This document shows positions 9,841-18,349 of a DNA stretch of 64,000 bases, piece by piece. Within the stretch, counting starts at the first letter, position 1. Every line of letters starts with the position of its first letter. The notes under the pieces are model-generated. The model did not search any database, was not told where the DNA came from, and was given only the letters and a program-made list of their open reading frames with translations. Source of the stretch: Brachybacterium huguangmaarense (GTDB lineage Bacteria > Actinomycetota > Actinomycetes > Actinomycetales > Dermabacteraceae); assembly GCF_025725725.1 (NCBI RefSeq), contig NZ_CP107020.1:2046001-2110000 (forward strand). Direction: 5' to 3'. The position numbers and the translations under genes were made by a program.

Positions 9841-10890
9841 TCAGCTGCTGTTCGCCACCGACATTGCGAATTCTGTCAGCAGGTTTGCGACCGGAATGAG
9901 CGGCATGAGAATTGATGTGTCGTCCCCGCATGTTCCATCGAGTAGAAAATCGAGCAGCCATCCCATGCGAACTGCGGATGAGACTTCCGCGGACCTCTCG
10001 ATGACCTCTTGGTCGATGTCTATGCCAGACATTCGTAACTCGTTGCCGTACTCACCGAGCAACGTCGACCAGAGCTCACGAGGATCGACGTCACCATCGG
10101 CGGACCGGTCGACCACGAGATTGCCGACGTCATGCCCAACCGGGCCCCATCCAACAGTCGCCCAGTCGAGGATTGTGATATGAGATCCGCTGGAGCCGAT
10201 GTTCATCCCGTGAAAATCATGATGCGTCGGCAACTCTGGGAAGCCCCGAATCGCTGCCGCGACGTGCGCGGCATCGACCACTCGGCCCTGAGCCCATATT
10301 CGAGCGTCTTTGCTGAGTCCCGCCGCCAACAGGGCAGCCCATCCAGGGTGGGCCAACGTCACCGCGTTGTCGAGCTTCCGGCGGGATACGTGCTGGGCTA
10401 GCCAGCCGTGCGAAAGCACCGGGCCGTCATAGTCGAGCTGAGCCGCCTGCCAACGCGCGAGACCCTTTACTGCGGAGCCGTACTCCCCGCTGGTGAGCGG
10501 CACTCTTTCGACCCACTCGAGCCAGAGGTCGATCTCATCCTCGCGGGCATCTAGTCCGAAACATTCTGGAGGCGAGCAATCGTCACTCCATCCGCGTCGT
10601 GCGAGTCCCGAATCATAGAACGCGGCCTCACGACCCCACCACTGCGGGTCGCGTTGGTCCACACTCAGCATCCAGACGGGATCATCGCCGAGGTATGCGG
10701 CGCCGATTCGCTTCACGAACATCACTGCCGGCCCGGACGAGAACTGCCACAGACCGCCATTTGGAAAAGAGCCGGTATTGCCGATCCTGGAGACTTGCCA
10801 ATCGAGTCTGTGAAAATCGCGACGACAGAAATCACTGGGTGGGCTGGACCGTACAGGTCCAAATCGCTCGCCTTCCTTAGCAATCACCAC
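9841..10890 (-). CDS. Aminoglycoside-phosphotransferase-fold protein, probably acquired
   Basis: 349 residues. The catalytic loop is THHDFHGMNIG (HxDxxxxN) and the metal site is ILDWATVGWGP (DxD-like, D-W-A), the two hallmarks of APH/choline-kinase-like enzymes. The N-lobe is less typical: PAVMFVKRIG holds a plausible ATP-binding Lys. Codon use is clearly lower in GC than the neighbours, with many A/T third positions, pointing to transfer. Substrate unknown; resistance, homoserine or sugar kinases all share this fold. It stands alone between rdgB and DUF4916. The ATG at 10890 has no clear ribosome site. Confidence 0.78.
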   Translation of the reverse strand: MVIAKEGERFGPVRSSPPSDFCRRDFHRLDWQVSRIGNTGSFPNGGLWQFSSGPAVMFVKRIGAAYLGDDPVWMLSVDQRDPQWWGREAAFYDSGLARRGWSDDCSPPECFGLDAREDEIDLWLEWVERVPLTSGEYGSAVKGLARWQAAQLDYDGPVLSHGWLAQHVSRRKLDNAVTLAHPGWAALLAAGLSKDARIWAQGRVVDAAHVAAAIRGFPELPTHHDFHGMNIGSSGSHITILDWATVGWGPVGHDVGNLVVDRSADGDVDPRELWSTLLGEYGNELRMSGIDIDQEVIERSAEVSSAVRMGWLLDFLLDGTCGDDTSILMPLIPVANLLTEFAMSVANSS

Positions 10891-11004
10891 TGCAGGCTAC
10901 ACGTGGGCACGATCGACGTCGTCGCCCCCAAACTCCGCGCCGGCGCCTGCGGCGTCGCTGATCCGTATGGCGACGACTCCTAGTAGGCCCCGCGCCCGCC
11001 TGAC

Positions 11005-11541
11005 TCAGACGACGCCCGCGTGGGCGAGAGCCCGGCGCACGATCACGTCGTGGCCGCCCTCCATCTCGTCGAGGACCTCGGAGCCGAGCAGCTCGTCCAC
11101 CTCGAACCAGGTGAGCTCGAGCGCGTCCTCCTGCGGGGCGCACTCGCCGTCGACCGGGACGATGTAGGCGAGCGAGATCGCATGCTGGCGGGCATCGGTG
11201 AACGGCGACTGGCCGGGCGTCGGGAAGTACTCGGCGACCGTGAAGGGGACCGGCGAGACCGGGACGCGCGGCAGCGCCATCGTGCCCAGGTCCTTCTCGA
11301 CGTGGCGGGTGATGGCCTCGCGGATCGACTCGTGGATGAGCACCCGCCCCGAGACGATGGCCCGCACGATCCGGCCCGCGCCGGAGGCGCGCAGCAGCAG
11401 ACCGACCGCGACGATCGAGCCGTCGACGTCGGTGCGCACCGGCACGATGTCGACGTAGGGGATCGGCAGGCGGCGGCGCAGCTGCGCCATCTCGTCGGGC
11501 TCGAACCAGGAGCCCTCGGCGTCGACGGCGGTGCGGTTCAC
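11005..11541 (-). CDS. DUF4916 (NUDIX-like) protein
   Basis: 178 residues. The N-terminus WFEPDEMAQLRRRLPIPYVDIVPVRTD and the central GRVLIHESIREAITRHVEKDLG follow the NUDIX layout, where the second block sits at the place of the Nudix box GX5EX7REUXEEXGU but lacks several of its metal-binding glutamates (REAITRHVEKDLG has only two). Members are annotated as DUF4916 or NUDIX-family in actinobacteria. Hydrolase activity is therefore doubtful. Start overlaps the stop of the upstream phosphatase gene by four bases, so they form an operon. Confidence 0.75.
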   Translation of the reverse strand: MNRTAVDAEGSWFEPDEMAQLRRRLPIPYVDIVPVRTDVDGSIVAVGLLLRASGAGRIVRAIVSGRVLIHESIREAITRHVEKDLGTMALPRVPVSPVPFTVAEYFPTPGQSPFTDARQHAISLAYIVPVDGECAPQEDALELTWFEVDELLGSEVLDEMEGGHDVIVRRALAHAGVV

Positions 11542-12224
11542 GGCTTCTCCTCAGGCTGTTCGTCGGGGGTGTGCGGGTCGACCACGGGGCGGTCGGCTCC
11601 GGGGACGAGATGGCGGTGCTCCACGACGAAGCGCGGATTCTGCTCGCGCGAGGCGACGCGCAGGATGTTCTGCTCGCGCCGGCCGGCGACCATCTCGACG
11701 CCCCACGTGGTGCCCTCGAGCGTCAGGATCGACAGGGTGCCGTTGGGGATCGAGTCGAGAGCCCGCTGGGCGATGCCCGAGACGAGGAACCGGATGATCG
11801 TGCCGTGCGCGACGACCAGCACGTTCTTCCCGGAGAACTGCTCCTCGAGCGACTCCAGGGCGTTGTAGCCGCGGTCGGCCACGTCCTGCGGCTCCTCGGC
11901 GCCGGGGAAGTCGCGCTCGGGGTACCGGGCCTCCATCTCCTCGACGTCGCGGCCCTCGGCCTCGCCCCAGTCGATCTCCGAGAGCCGCGGGTCGGTCGGG
12001 CCGAGCGGGATGTCGTGGTCCTCGGCGATGATCTGAGCGGTCTGTCGGGCCCGCAGCAGCGGCGAGGAGACGACGACGTCCCAGGCGACGTCGGGCACGT
12101 GGTCGAGCGCGTGGTGGGCCTGCTCACGGCCCGTCGCGTTGAGCGGGATGTCCGACGACCCCTGGAAGAGATTCTTCAGGTTGTAGTCGGTCTGCCCATG
12201 GCGGACCAGTCCGAACAGCGTCAC
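11538..12224 (-). CDS. Histidine phosphatase (phosphoglycerate-mutase-like)
   Basis: 228 residues. LVRHGQTDYNLKNLFQG carries the RHG catalytic histidine; VVSSPLLRARQTAQII gives the second Arg; SEIDWGEAEGRD the acidic residue; and VVAHGTIIRF the second His. This is the two-histidine phosphatase branch (CobC/GpmB-like). The C-terminal extension of about 50 residues after the fold is Pro/Glu-rich. Substrate unknown. Lies 46 bases downstream, on the same strand, of tRNA-Leu. Confidence 0.85.
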   Translation of the reverse strand: MTLFGLVRHGQTDYNLKNLFQGSSDIPLNATGREQAHHALDHVPDVAWDVVVSSPLLRARQTAQIIAEDHDIPLGPTDPRLSEIDWGEAEGRDVEEMEARYPERDFPGAEEPQDVADRGYNALESLEEQFSGKNVLVVAHGTIIRFLVSGIAQRALDSIPNGTLSILTLEGTTWGVEMVAGRREQNILRVASREQNPRFVVEHRHLVPGADRPVVDPHTPDEQPEEKP

Positions 12225-12270
12225 GCGCCACCTCCTGCGGGCCGCGGCCCGCGTCGTGCTCGTACAGGGG

Positions 12271-12352
12271 TGCGCGAGAAGGGACTCGAACCCTCACGCC
12301 CTCGGGCACTGGAACCTAAATCCAGCGCGTCTGCCAGTTCCGCCACTCGCGC
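12271..12352 (-). tRNA. tRNA-Leu (anticodon UAG)
   Basis: 82-nucleotide class II tRNA on the minus strand. The acceptor stem GCGCGAG (12346-12352) pairs with CTCGCGC (12272-12278), discriminator A. The anticodon arm CTGGA-TTTAGGT-TCCAG gives anticodon TAG, and a long variable arm and TTCGAGT T-loop are present. The 3' CCA is not encoded. Confidence 0.95.
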
Positions 12353-12464
12353 GCGGGGACCAGGGTATCGCGCAGACGGGCAGGTCCCGTCCCGTCACCC
12401 GAGCGTGCTCGGGTGGGCCTGTACCATCGGTCCCGTACACGCACCTGAAGGACGGAGACGTTTC

Positions 12465-12743
12465 GTGGCCAAGAAGAAGGACGACAGTCTCGACGGGCTG
12501 AGGGACGAGGCCGTCCGTCGCCAGGACAACCTCGCCTCGGACATCGACGAGCTCGTGGACCGGCTGAACCCCAAGAACGCCGTCGTGCGCTGGAAGAACG
12601 AGGCCACCCAGGTGGTCAAGGGTTTTTTCGTCGCCGATGACGGGAGCTACGACCTGCCCCACGTGGCCGCGGTGGCAGGCGGCGTCATCGGCACGGTCGG
12701 CGTGATCGTCGGACTCGGGGTGCTCGCCTCTCGCCGTCGCTGA
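12465..12743 (+). CDS. DUF3618 small membrane protein
   Basis: 92 residues, GTG start. The stretch QDNLASDIDELVDRLNPKNAVVRWKNEA is the DUF3618 signature (R..L..DIDxLxxRLxP). One C-terminal membrane helix, VAAVAGGVIGTVGVIVGLGVLA, ends in RRR, so the charged N-terminus is probably cytosolic. Function unknown; related proteins are found with cell-envelope genes. A GGAGACG site lies before the GTG and a TACCAT -10 box at 12422-12427. Confidence 0.85.
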   Translation: MAKKKDDSLDGLRDEAVRRQDNLASDIDELVDRLNPKNAVVRWKNEATQVVKGFFVADDGSYDLPHVAAVAGGVIGTVGVIVGLGVLASRRR

Positions 12744-12758
12744 GAGCGCGCCCCGCAC

Positions 12759-12797
12759 GAGGGCCCCGCTCCGGGCATCGCCCGGAGCGGGGCCCTC
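12759..12797. terminator. Bidirectional hairpin terminator
   Basis: Perfect 18-base-pair stem (12759-12776 with 12780-12797) and a three-base loop between the convergent DUF3618 and YchJ-like genes; it can serve both. Confidence 0.8.
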
Positions 12798-12827
12798 GCC
12801 ATGCCGGTCGTGCCCGGGGCCGGTCGC

Positions 12828-13256
12828 TCAGTCGGCGACGTCCCCGTCGACGTAGAGCCAGCGCCCGTGCTCGCGCACGAACCGGCTCGTCTCGTGCAGC
12901 CGGACCGCGCTCCCGTCGGTCGCGCGGGCGAGTGCGGTGAACTCGACGATCCCGTCGTCGTCGAAGGGGCCGCCGCGCTCGGTGCGATGCACGACGAGAC
13001 GCCGCCAGGCGAGCCCCTCGGCGAGGGAGGCCTCGAGCTCCTCCGCGCCCGGGCGGGTCGTCGGATGCCAGGAGCGCAGCAGGTGCGCGGCGTCCCGCAC
13101 GGCGAAGGCGACGTACCGCGAGCGCATGAGCTGGAGGGCGGCGGGAGCAGGTCGCGCGTCCGCGAGCACGGGGCCGCAGCAGGCGCCGACGGCGTCGCCG
13201 CTCCCGCACGGGCACGGCGCGGACGGGTCGGGCAGCAGGGGAGTCGAGGGGGACAC
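12828..13256 (-). CDS. YchJ/UPF0225 family SEC-C motif protein
   Basis: 142 residues, GTG start. The N-terminal CPCGSGDAVGACCGPVL is a zinc-binding SEC-C motif. It is followed by LMRSRYVAFAVRDAAHLLRSWHP, then WRRLVVHRTERGG and a C-terminal FVREHGRWLYVDGD, the UPF0225 pattern of an NTF2-like domain. Function unknown. Start set by the SEC-C motif lying about 15 residues in; longer frames upstream are low-complexity. Confidence 0.88.
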   Translation of the reverse strand: MSPSTPLLPDPSAPCPCGSGDAVGACCGPVLADARPAPAALQLMRSRYVAFAVRDAAHLLRSWHPTTRPGAEELEASLAEGLAWRRLVVHRTERGGPFDDDGIVEFTALARATDGSAVRLHETSRFVREHGRWLYVDGDVAD

Positions 13257-13322
13257 GTGCCCCAGTATCGGCGCTGGACGTTCCGGCCGCGGACCGGCAC
13301 GGGGCGGCAGGGCCCGGCACCG

Positions 13323-13335
13323 TAGGCTCGGAGCA
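13323..13335 (+). promoter_or_regulatory. -10 box for leaderless acetyltransferase transcript
   Basis: TAGGCT at 13323-13328, six bases before the ATG at 13335, with no ribosome site. Confidence 0.55.
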
Positions 13336-13919
13336 TGAAGAGCTTCGCTGACTACGCCGAGGACGGCCGCACCCCGCACGAGCGCATGGTCGCCGGCGAC
13401 TGGTACATCGCCCATGACCCCGAGATCCACGAGGCCTCCCGTCGCGCGCTGCAGGAGACCACCCGGTTCAACGACATGTACGGCACGGACCCCGACGGCG
13501 CCCAGGACGTCCTGCGCGGCCTGCTCGGCACCTTCGGCGACGGCGTGCACGTGCGGGCGCCGCTGCGCGTGGACTACGGCACGCGCCTGCACATCGGCGA
13601 GGGCACGTTCGTCAACTTCGGCCTCGTCGCGCTCGACGTCTGCGACATCCGCATCGGCCGTCACTGCCAGCTGGCCACCAACATCCAGCTGCTCACGCCC
13701 ATCCACCCGCTCGAGCCGCAGCCGCGCCAGGACAAGTACGAGGCCGCCGTGCCGATCACGATCGGCGACAACGTGTGGATCGGCGGCGGCGTGATCGTGT
13801 GCCCGGGCGTGACGATCGGCGACGACTCCGTGATCGGCGCAGGCTCCGTCGTCACCCGCGACATCCCGCCGCGCTCGCTCGCGGTCGGCAACCCGGCCCG
13901 CGTCATCCGCGAGCTGTGA
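13335..13919 (+). CDS. Maltose/galactoside O-acetyltransferase family protein
   Basis: 194 residues. N-terminal Mac domain (ERMVAGDWYIAHDPEIHEASRRALQETTRFN) followed by a left-handed beta-helix of hexapeptide repeats from about residue 75 to the end, including NIQLLTPIHPLEP with the active-site His and the acetyl-CoA binding segment DNVWIGGGVIVCPGVTIGDDSVIGAGSVVTRDIP. Transfers acetyl from acetyl-CoA to sugar hydroxyls; the physiological sugar is usually unknown. Complete and typical in length. Confidence 0.92.
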   Translation: MKSFADYAEDGRTPHERMVAGDWYIAHDPEIHEASRRALQETTRFNDMYGTDPDGAQDVLRGLLGTFGDGVHVRAPLRVDYGTRLHIGEGTFVNFGLVALDVCDIRIGRHCQLATNIQLLTPIHPLEPQPRQDKYEAAVPITIGDNVWIGGGVIVCPGVTIGDDSVIGAGSVVTRDIPPRSLAVGNPARVIREL

Positions 13920-14049
13920 CCTGCCGGGCGCGCACCCGTCGCCCGTCACGGCGGGACGACCCGCCCGTCGCCGACGTACCCTCGTAGGCACGATCCCGGT
14001 GCGTGAGCGCCGGCCGCCCGACCACCACCGATCATCACCGAGGAGCACC

Positions 14050-14823
14050 ATGACCGCGACCACCCCCGACCAGCCCCTCGCCGGGAAGACCGCCGTCGTC
14101 ACCGGCTCGAGCCGCGGTGTCGGCGCCGACACCGCCAAGCTCCTGGCCGCCCAGGGCGCGAACGTCGTGGTCAACTACCGGCAGAAGGCGCCGCGCGCCA
14201 ACAAGGTGGTGGCCGAGATCGAGGCAGTCGGCGGCCACGCCGTCGCCGTCGGCGCCGACCTCACCGACCCCGAGGACGTGCGCGCGATGATGCGCACCGC
14301 CGTCGACACCTTCGGCTCGCTCGACGTGCTCGTCCTCAACGCCTCCGGCGGCATGGAGACCACCCTGGGCGAGGACTACGCCCTGCGCCTGAACCGCGAC
14401 GCGCAGCTCGACGCCCTCACGGCCGGCACCGAGCTGATGGGCGAGGGCGGCCGCGTCGTGTTCGTGACGAGCCACCAGGCGCACTTCATCCACGAGGTCG
14501 AGACCATGCCCGAGTACGAGCAGGTCGCCCTGTCCAAGCGTGCGGGCGAGGACGCCCTGACCGCGCAGATCCCCGCCCTGAGCGCCAAGGGCATCACGTT
14601 CGTCGTGGTCTCGGGCGACATGATCGAGGGCACCGTCACCGCGACGCTGCTCAACCGCGCCCGCCCGGGTGCGCTCGAGGAGCGTCGCGAGTCCGCCGGC
14701 CGCTTGTACTCGGTGGCCGAGTTCGCCGCCGAGGTCGCCGCGATGGCGACGGCCGACGTCGAGACCGGCCACGTCGAGCTCGTGGGCGGCGCCGAGGACT
14801 TCCTGGCGCAGTCCGGCCGCTGA
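14050..14823 (+). CDS. Short-chain dehydrogenase/reductase
   Basis: 257 residues. The cofactor motif is VVTGSSRGVGADTAKLLA (TGxxxGxG) and NASGG replaces the usual NNAG. The active site is unusual: SHQ supplies a Ser, but the usual YxxxK appears as Y-x6-K in EYEQVALSKRAGED, so the Tyr/Lys spacing differs from classical SDRs. Either a divergent subfamily with intact chemistry or a non-catalytic member. AGGAGCACC precedes the ATG at 14050. Confidence 0.83.
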   Translation: MTATTPDQPLAGKTAVVTGSSRGVGADTAKLLAAQGANVVVNYRQKAPRANKVVAEIEAVGGHAVAVGADLTDPEDVRAMMRTAVDTFGSLDVLVLNASGGMETTLGEDYALRLNRDAQLDALTAGTELMGEGGRVVFVTSHQAHFIHEVETMPEYEQVALSKRAGEDALTAQIPALSAKGITFVVVSGDMIEGTVTATLLNRARPGALEERRESAGRLYSVAEFAAEVAAMATADVETGHVELVGGAEDFLAQSGR

Positions 14824-14830
14824 GCGGGCC

Positions 14831-14857
14831 GTCCCGGCGCTCGCTCAGCGCCGGGAC
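14831..14857. terminator. Bidirectional hairpin between convergent genes
   Basis: 11-base-pair stem (14831-14841 with 14847-14857), five-base loop, just after the SDR stop and reaching over the stop of the DUF421 gene. Confidence 0.7.
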
Positions 14858-15429
14858 GTCTCGACCGCGTCGAGCCGGGCGTCGAGGTGCTCGCGCAGCG
14901 CCGTGACCGCCGCCGCCAGATCGTCGCGGGACACGCTGCGGTCGCCGTCGTTGAGCTCGATGAGCACCGCCCCGCCGGGGCCGATCGTCGCGCGCTGGAC
15001 CTCGGCGACCGCGTCGGCGCCCTGCTCGTGCAGGGTCACGTCGAGCTCGTGGGACGTGATCGAGAGCCGTCGCAGCGCCTCGGTGTCCGGCGCGCCGTCC
15101 GTGATGAGCGCGGTGGGCGTGCCGTTGACGAGACGGTCGAACCAGCCCACCCTGCCCGACACCTCGTCCAGCGCCCAGTTCGCCGCGACCAGCACGACGG
15201 CGCCGATCACGCCGCCGAGCAGCGAGTTGTCGTTGCCGATGATCGCGTTCTGCACGACGTTGGACAGCAGCAGCACGACCACGAGGTCCTGGCTGTTCAT
15301 CTGCGCCATGAGGCGCTTGCCGAACACGCGGATCAGGATCAGCAGCGCGAGATAGACGCCCACGGTGCGCAGGGCCTTCTCCCACACGCTCATGTCGAGC
15401 GCGAACATGTCGGTGAGCATCTGATGCAC
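14845..15429 (-). CDS. DUF421 (YetF-like) membrane protein
   Basis: 194 residues, GTG start six bases after GGAGGT. Three N-terminal helices (TVGVYLALLILIRVFGKRL, DLVVVLLLSNVVQNAIIGND, LLGGVIGAVVLVAANWAL), then a soluble DUF421/YetF domain: GTPTALITDGAPDTEALRRLSITSHELDVTLHEQGADAVAEVQRATIGPGGAVLIEL. The family motif with a conserved NxxLLGG at the end of TM2 is present. B. subtilis YetF-type proteins are linked to sporulation-spore phenotypes, but function here is unknown. Confidence 0.88.
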   Translation of the reverse strand: MHQMLTDMFALDMSVWEKALRTVGVYLALLILIRVFGKRLMAQMNSQDLVVVLLLSNVVQNAIIGNDNSLLGGVIGAVVLVAANWALDEVSGRVGWFDRLVNGTPTALITDGAPDTEALRRLSITSHELDVTLHEQGADAVAEVQRATIGPGGAVLIELNDGDRSVSRDDLAAAVTALREHLDARLDAVETSRR

Positions 15430-15498
15430 GGCGGACCTCCGGGGCGCGGCAGCGGGATGCCCTGAGTATCCCGCGCCGGCCCCGGTCGCCGGGCACCG

Positions 15499-16299
15499 TC
15501 AGAGGGTCGCGACGGACCCCGAGTCGACCCGGTAGTTCGCGCCGTTGACGAACGAGGCGCGGTCCGAGCACAGGAACGCGATCACCGAGGCGACCTCCTC
15601 GGGCTCGCCGCGGCGCCCCAGCTCCATGAACGGCCGCTTGTCGCTCAGGAACGAGGCGATGGCCTCGTCCTTCGAGACGCCCAGCTCCGTGGAGCGCTTG
15701 TCCATCATGGCGTCCGTCATGGGGGTGTGGATGAAGGCGGGGGAGACCGCGTTGACGAGCAGGCCCTCGCTCGCATAGGTGCGGGACAGGCCCTTGGCGA
15801 GCGCGAGGATGCCGGCCTTGGCCGCGCAGTAGGGCAGCTCGTCGTCGTAGGGCTGGACCGCGTCCTCCGAGGCCAGCAGCACCAGACGGCCCCAGCCGCC
15901 GGCCCGCAGGTCGTCGAGGAACTGGCGGATCACGCGCACGGCGCCGAAGAGGTCGACCTCGATCGTGCTCGTCCAGCCCTCGTCGTCGATCTCGTGGAAA
16001 AGCCCCTGCGCGCCCGTGATGCCGGCGCAGTGGACGAGGATGTCGATGCGACCGACCTCGTCGGCGACGGCGGCGGCGAGCTCGGCGAGCGAGTCCCGGC
16101 TCGTGACGTCGGCCGCGCGGCGGTGGATGCGGGAGGACGGGCCGTCGAGCGCGGTCGCGGCCTGCTCGAGCTTCTCGGGGTCCTGATCGGTGAGGAACAC
16201 GGTCGCGCCCTCGTCCAGGAGCTGCTGCGCGGTGTGCCAGCCGATCCCGGAGTCCGCTCCGGTGATGAGTGCGGTCCTGCCGGTGATGCCCAGGTCCAT
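15499..16299 (-). CDS. Short-chain dehydrogenase/reductase
   Basis: 266 residues with all classical features: TGADSGIGWHTAQ, HCAGITG (NNAG position), the catalytic Ser in LLASEDAVQ, Tyr-Lys in LPYCAAKAG (YxxxK), and NAVSPAFIHTPM. NAD(P)-dependent oxidoreductase, substrate unknown. The C-terminal FVNGANYRVDSGSV is typical of glucose/3-ketoacyl reductase-like members. SD GAAGGA precedes the ATG. Thirty bases upstream of it on the same strand ends the FAD oxidoreductase gene, so the two probably form an operon. Confidence 0.9.
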   Translation of the reverse strand: MDLGITGRTALITGADSGIGWHTAQQLLDEGATVFLTDQDPEKLEQAATALDGPSSRIHRRAADVTSRDSLAELAAAVADEVGRIDILVHCAGITGAQGLFHEIDDEGWTSTIEVDLFGAVRVIRQFLDDLRAGGWGRLVLLASEDAVQPYDDELPYCAAKAGILALAKGLSRTYASEGLLVNAVSPAFIHTPMTDAMMDKRSTELGVSKDEAIASFLSDKRPFMELGRRGEPEEVASVIAFLCSDRASFVNGANYRVDSGSVATL

Positions 16300-16329
16300 G
16301 GGGATCCTTCCTTCGGTGGTGGGGGAGTG

Positions 16330-17514
16330 TCAGCGGATGCGGGAGCGCAGCTCGTCGTGATCCGTGGGGGCGTCCTTGAGCACCTGGCGGGCGGCGTCGC
16401 GGGCCTCCTCGACGTTCCACAGCAGCACCCCGACGGGGGCGCCGTCCTGGAGGTAGTAGACGACGGTGCGGTCCTCGTCGAGGTCCACCTCGAGCGTCTC
16501 GAGCGACGGGTCGAGCGTGCCGACGGCCTCCCAGCGGTTGCCGAACACCTGCGAGTAGAAGTACGGCGTGTGGTCGTAGGGGTCCTCGGAGCCGGCCATC
16601 GAGGCGCCCGCCGCGGCGCCCATCTCCTGGGCGTTGTCGACGTGCTCGACGCGGGTGCGCCCCAGGATCGCGTCGGGATACTCGGCGATGTCGCCGGCGG
16701 CCCAGATCGCGGGGTCCGAGGTGACGAGGCGCTCGTCGACGATCACGCCCTCGGAGACCGAGAGCCCGGCGTCGCGGGCGAGGTCGAGGGCCGGGGCGGC
16801 GCCGAGGCCCTCGACGACGACGCTCGCCTCGACCTCGGTGCCGTCGTCGAGCAGCACGGCGAAGGCCCCGCCGGAGTACGTCACGGACTCGGCGTGATGG
16901 CCGCCGAGGAGCTCGACGCCCCCGTCGGCGAAGAGCTTCTGGTAGCGCTCGGCGAGGGCGGGCGGGAACTTCGAGCCGAGCAGCACGTCGTCGGGCGAGA
17001 TGAGGGTGGTGCGGACGCCGTTGGTGGCGAGCGCCGCGGCGATCTCGTTGCCGATGTAGCCGCCGCCGATGACGACGAAGCGGGCGTCCTCCCCCTCGGA
17101 GCGGGACAGGTCGCGCAGGCGGCGGTAGTCGGCGAAGGAGCGGAACGGGATCACGCGGTCGTCGTCGGGGCCGTCGAGCTCGCCGGGCGTCGAGCCGGTC
17201 GCGAGCAGGAGCTTGCCGTAGCCGTAGGTGGCGCCGTCGGCGGTGGTCACGGTCCGCGCCTCGCGGTCGATCGAGGTGACCTCGGTGTGCAGGTGGAGCT
17301 CCGCGCCCGTGTCCTCGACGGTGTTCAGCGGCACCTGGCCCTCGTCGAAGTCGGGATCGGTCCACAGCTTCTTGGACAGGGCGGGGCGCGTGTAGGGGGC
17401 GTCCTGGTCGGCGCTCAGGATCCCGATGGAGCCGTCGGCGTCGGCGTCGCGGATCGCACGCGAGGCGTCGTCGGCGACCTGCCCGCCGCCGATGATGAGG
17501 TAGTCGTACGTCAT
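16330..17514 (-). CDS. FAD-dependent NAD(P)H oxidoreductase (pyridine nucleotide-disulfide family)
   Basis: 394 residues. FAD-binding start YDYLIIGGGQVADDASRAI, with AAPYTRPALSKKLW-type region, the LLLATGS motif, an NAD-binding FVVIGGGYIGNEIAAAL, and the second FAD contact IWAAGDIAEYPD. Layout matches apoptosis-inducing-factor-like or ferredoxin/rubredoxin reductases. No redox-active CxxC is present, so it is not a disulphide reductase. Probable electron-transfer flavoprotein; partner not in the window. Confidence 0.9.
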   Translation of the reverse strand: MTYDYLIIGGGQVADDASRAIRDADADGSIGILSADQDAPYTRPALSKKLWTDPDFDEGQVPLNTVEDTGAELHLHTEVTSIDREARTVTTADGATYGYGKLLLATGSTPGELDGPDDDRVIPFRSFADYRRLRDLSRSEGEDARFVVIGGGYIGNEIAAALATNGVRTTLISPDDVLLGSKFPPALAERYQKLFADGGVELLGGHHAESVTYSGGAFAVLLDDGTEVEASVVVEGLGAAPALDLARDAGLSVSEGVIVDERLVTSDPAIWAAGDIAEYPDAILGRTRVEHVDNAQEMGAAAGASMAGSEDPYDHTPYFYSQVFGNRWEAVGTLDPSLETLEVDLDEDRTVVYYLQDGAPVGVLLWNVEEARDAARQVLKDAPTDHDELRSRIR

Positions 17515-17656
17515 GATCGATCACTCCTGGTCAGAGGGTTGTCCCAGCCACCGTAGGCACGAGCCGTGCACGGTGCACCTGGCCTGGACCGGACGGTAGG
17601 CGCGAACGGCGCGCCGCCCGGCAGCGTGCGACGGCGGCATCGGCGATGATGGGCCG

Positions 17657-18349
17657 ATGCCCGCCCCGTCCGCCCGGCGCCTCCGGGCGGCACCGCCGCT
17701 CGTGGCGCTCGCCGTGCTCGTCGCCGTCGTCGTGGTGGGTCTCGTGCTCGCGGCGCACCCCCGGATCGGCATCTCCGAGCAGGAGGGCATGCGCGCGCTC
17801 GCCCGGGTGCACGCGCCCGCGCTCGATGCCCTCGCCCGTGGGGCCGACCGCGTGTTCGACACGATCGGCTCGGCGATCCTGATGCTCGCGCTCGCCGCCG
17901 TCGCCGGGCTGCGCGGCCGCTCGGTCGCCGAGGCCGTGCGGATGCTCAGGTGCCTGGGGGCGCCGTGGCTGGTCTACCAGGGCGTCAAGCTGCTCGTGGC
18001 ACGGCCCCGCCCCGCCGCCGTGGCGGCCGAGCGCGGGCTCGTCGAGCTGCCGGGCACGTTCAGCTTCCCGAGCGGGCACACGATGTGCGCGGCGCTCGTC
18101 ATGGCCGGCCTGGTGCTGCTCACGGGCCGCGGCGCGCGGCGCATCGTGCTCGTGGTGCTCGGGGCGGCCGTCGTGCTCACGGTGGCGTGGTCACGCGTGT
18201 ACCTCGGCGTGCACCACCCGAGCGACGTGCTCGCCTCGATGGCGCTCGCGCCCGCCCTGGTCGCGGCCTCGACGGCCCTGGTCGGGCGGCCCCGGGTCAG
18301 TGCGAGTCGGCGTGCGCGAGGGGCGCCGCAGGCGTCGCGCCCTCGGTGA
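17657..18349 (+). CDS. PAP2-family phosphatase
   Basis: 230 residues with about five membrane helices. The three-part PAP2 active site is KLLVARPRPA (KX6RP-like), TFSFPSGHTMCA (PSGH) and SRVYLGVHHPSDVLA (SRX5HX3D). Lipid phosphatases of this type act on undecaprenyl-PP or phosphatidic acid. The 3' end overlaps the convergent ABC ATPase gene by 53 bases, and the Arg-rich last 20 residues come from that overlap. Confidence 0.88.
   Translation: MPAPSARRLRAAPPLVALAVLVAVVVVGLVLAAHPRIGISEQEGMRALARVHAPALDALARGADRVFDTIGSAILMLALAAVAGLRGRSVAEAVRMLRCLGAPWLVYQGVKLLVARPRPAAVAAERGLVELPGTFSFPSGHTMCAALVMAGLVLLTGRGARRIVLVVLGAAVVLTVAWSRVYLGVHHPSDVLASMALAPALVAASTALVGRPRVSASRRARGAPQASRPR

Noticed and set aside
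14651-17524. Very long minus-strand frame (957 codons) across the SDR and FAD genes
   Set aside because: Arg/Pro/Gly-rich, no motifs, antiphase to three real genes: a high-GC shadow.
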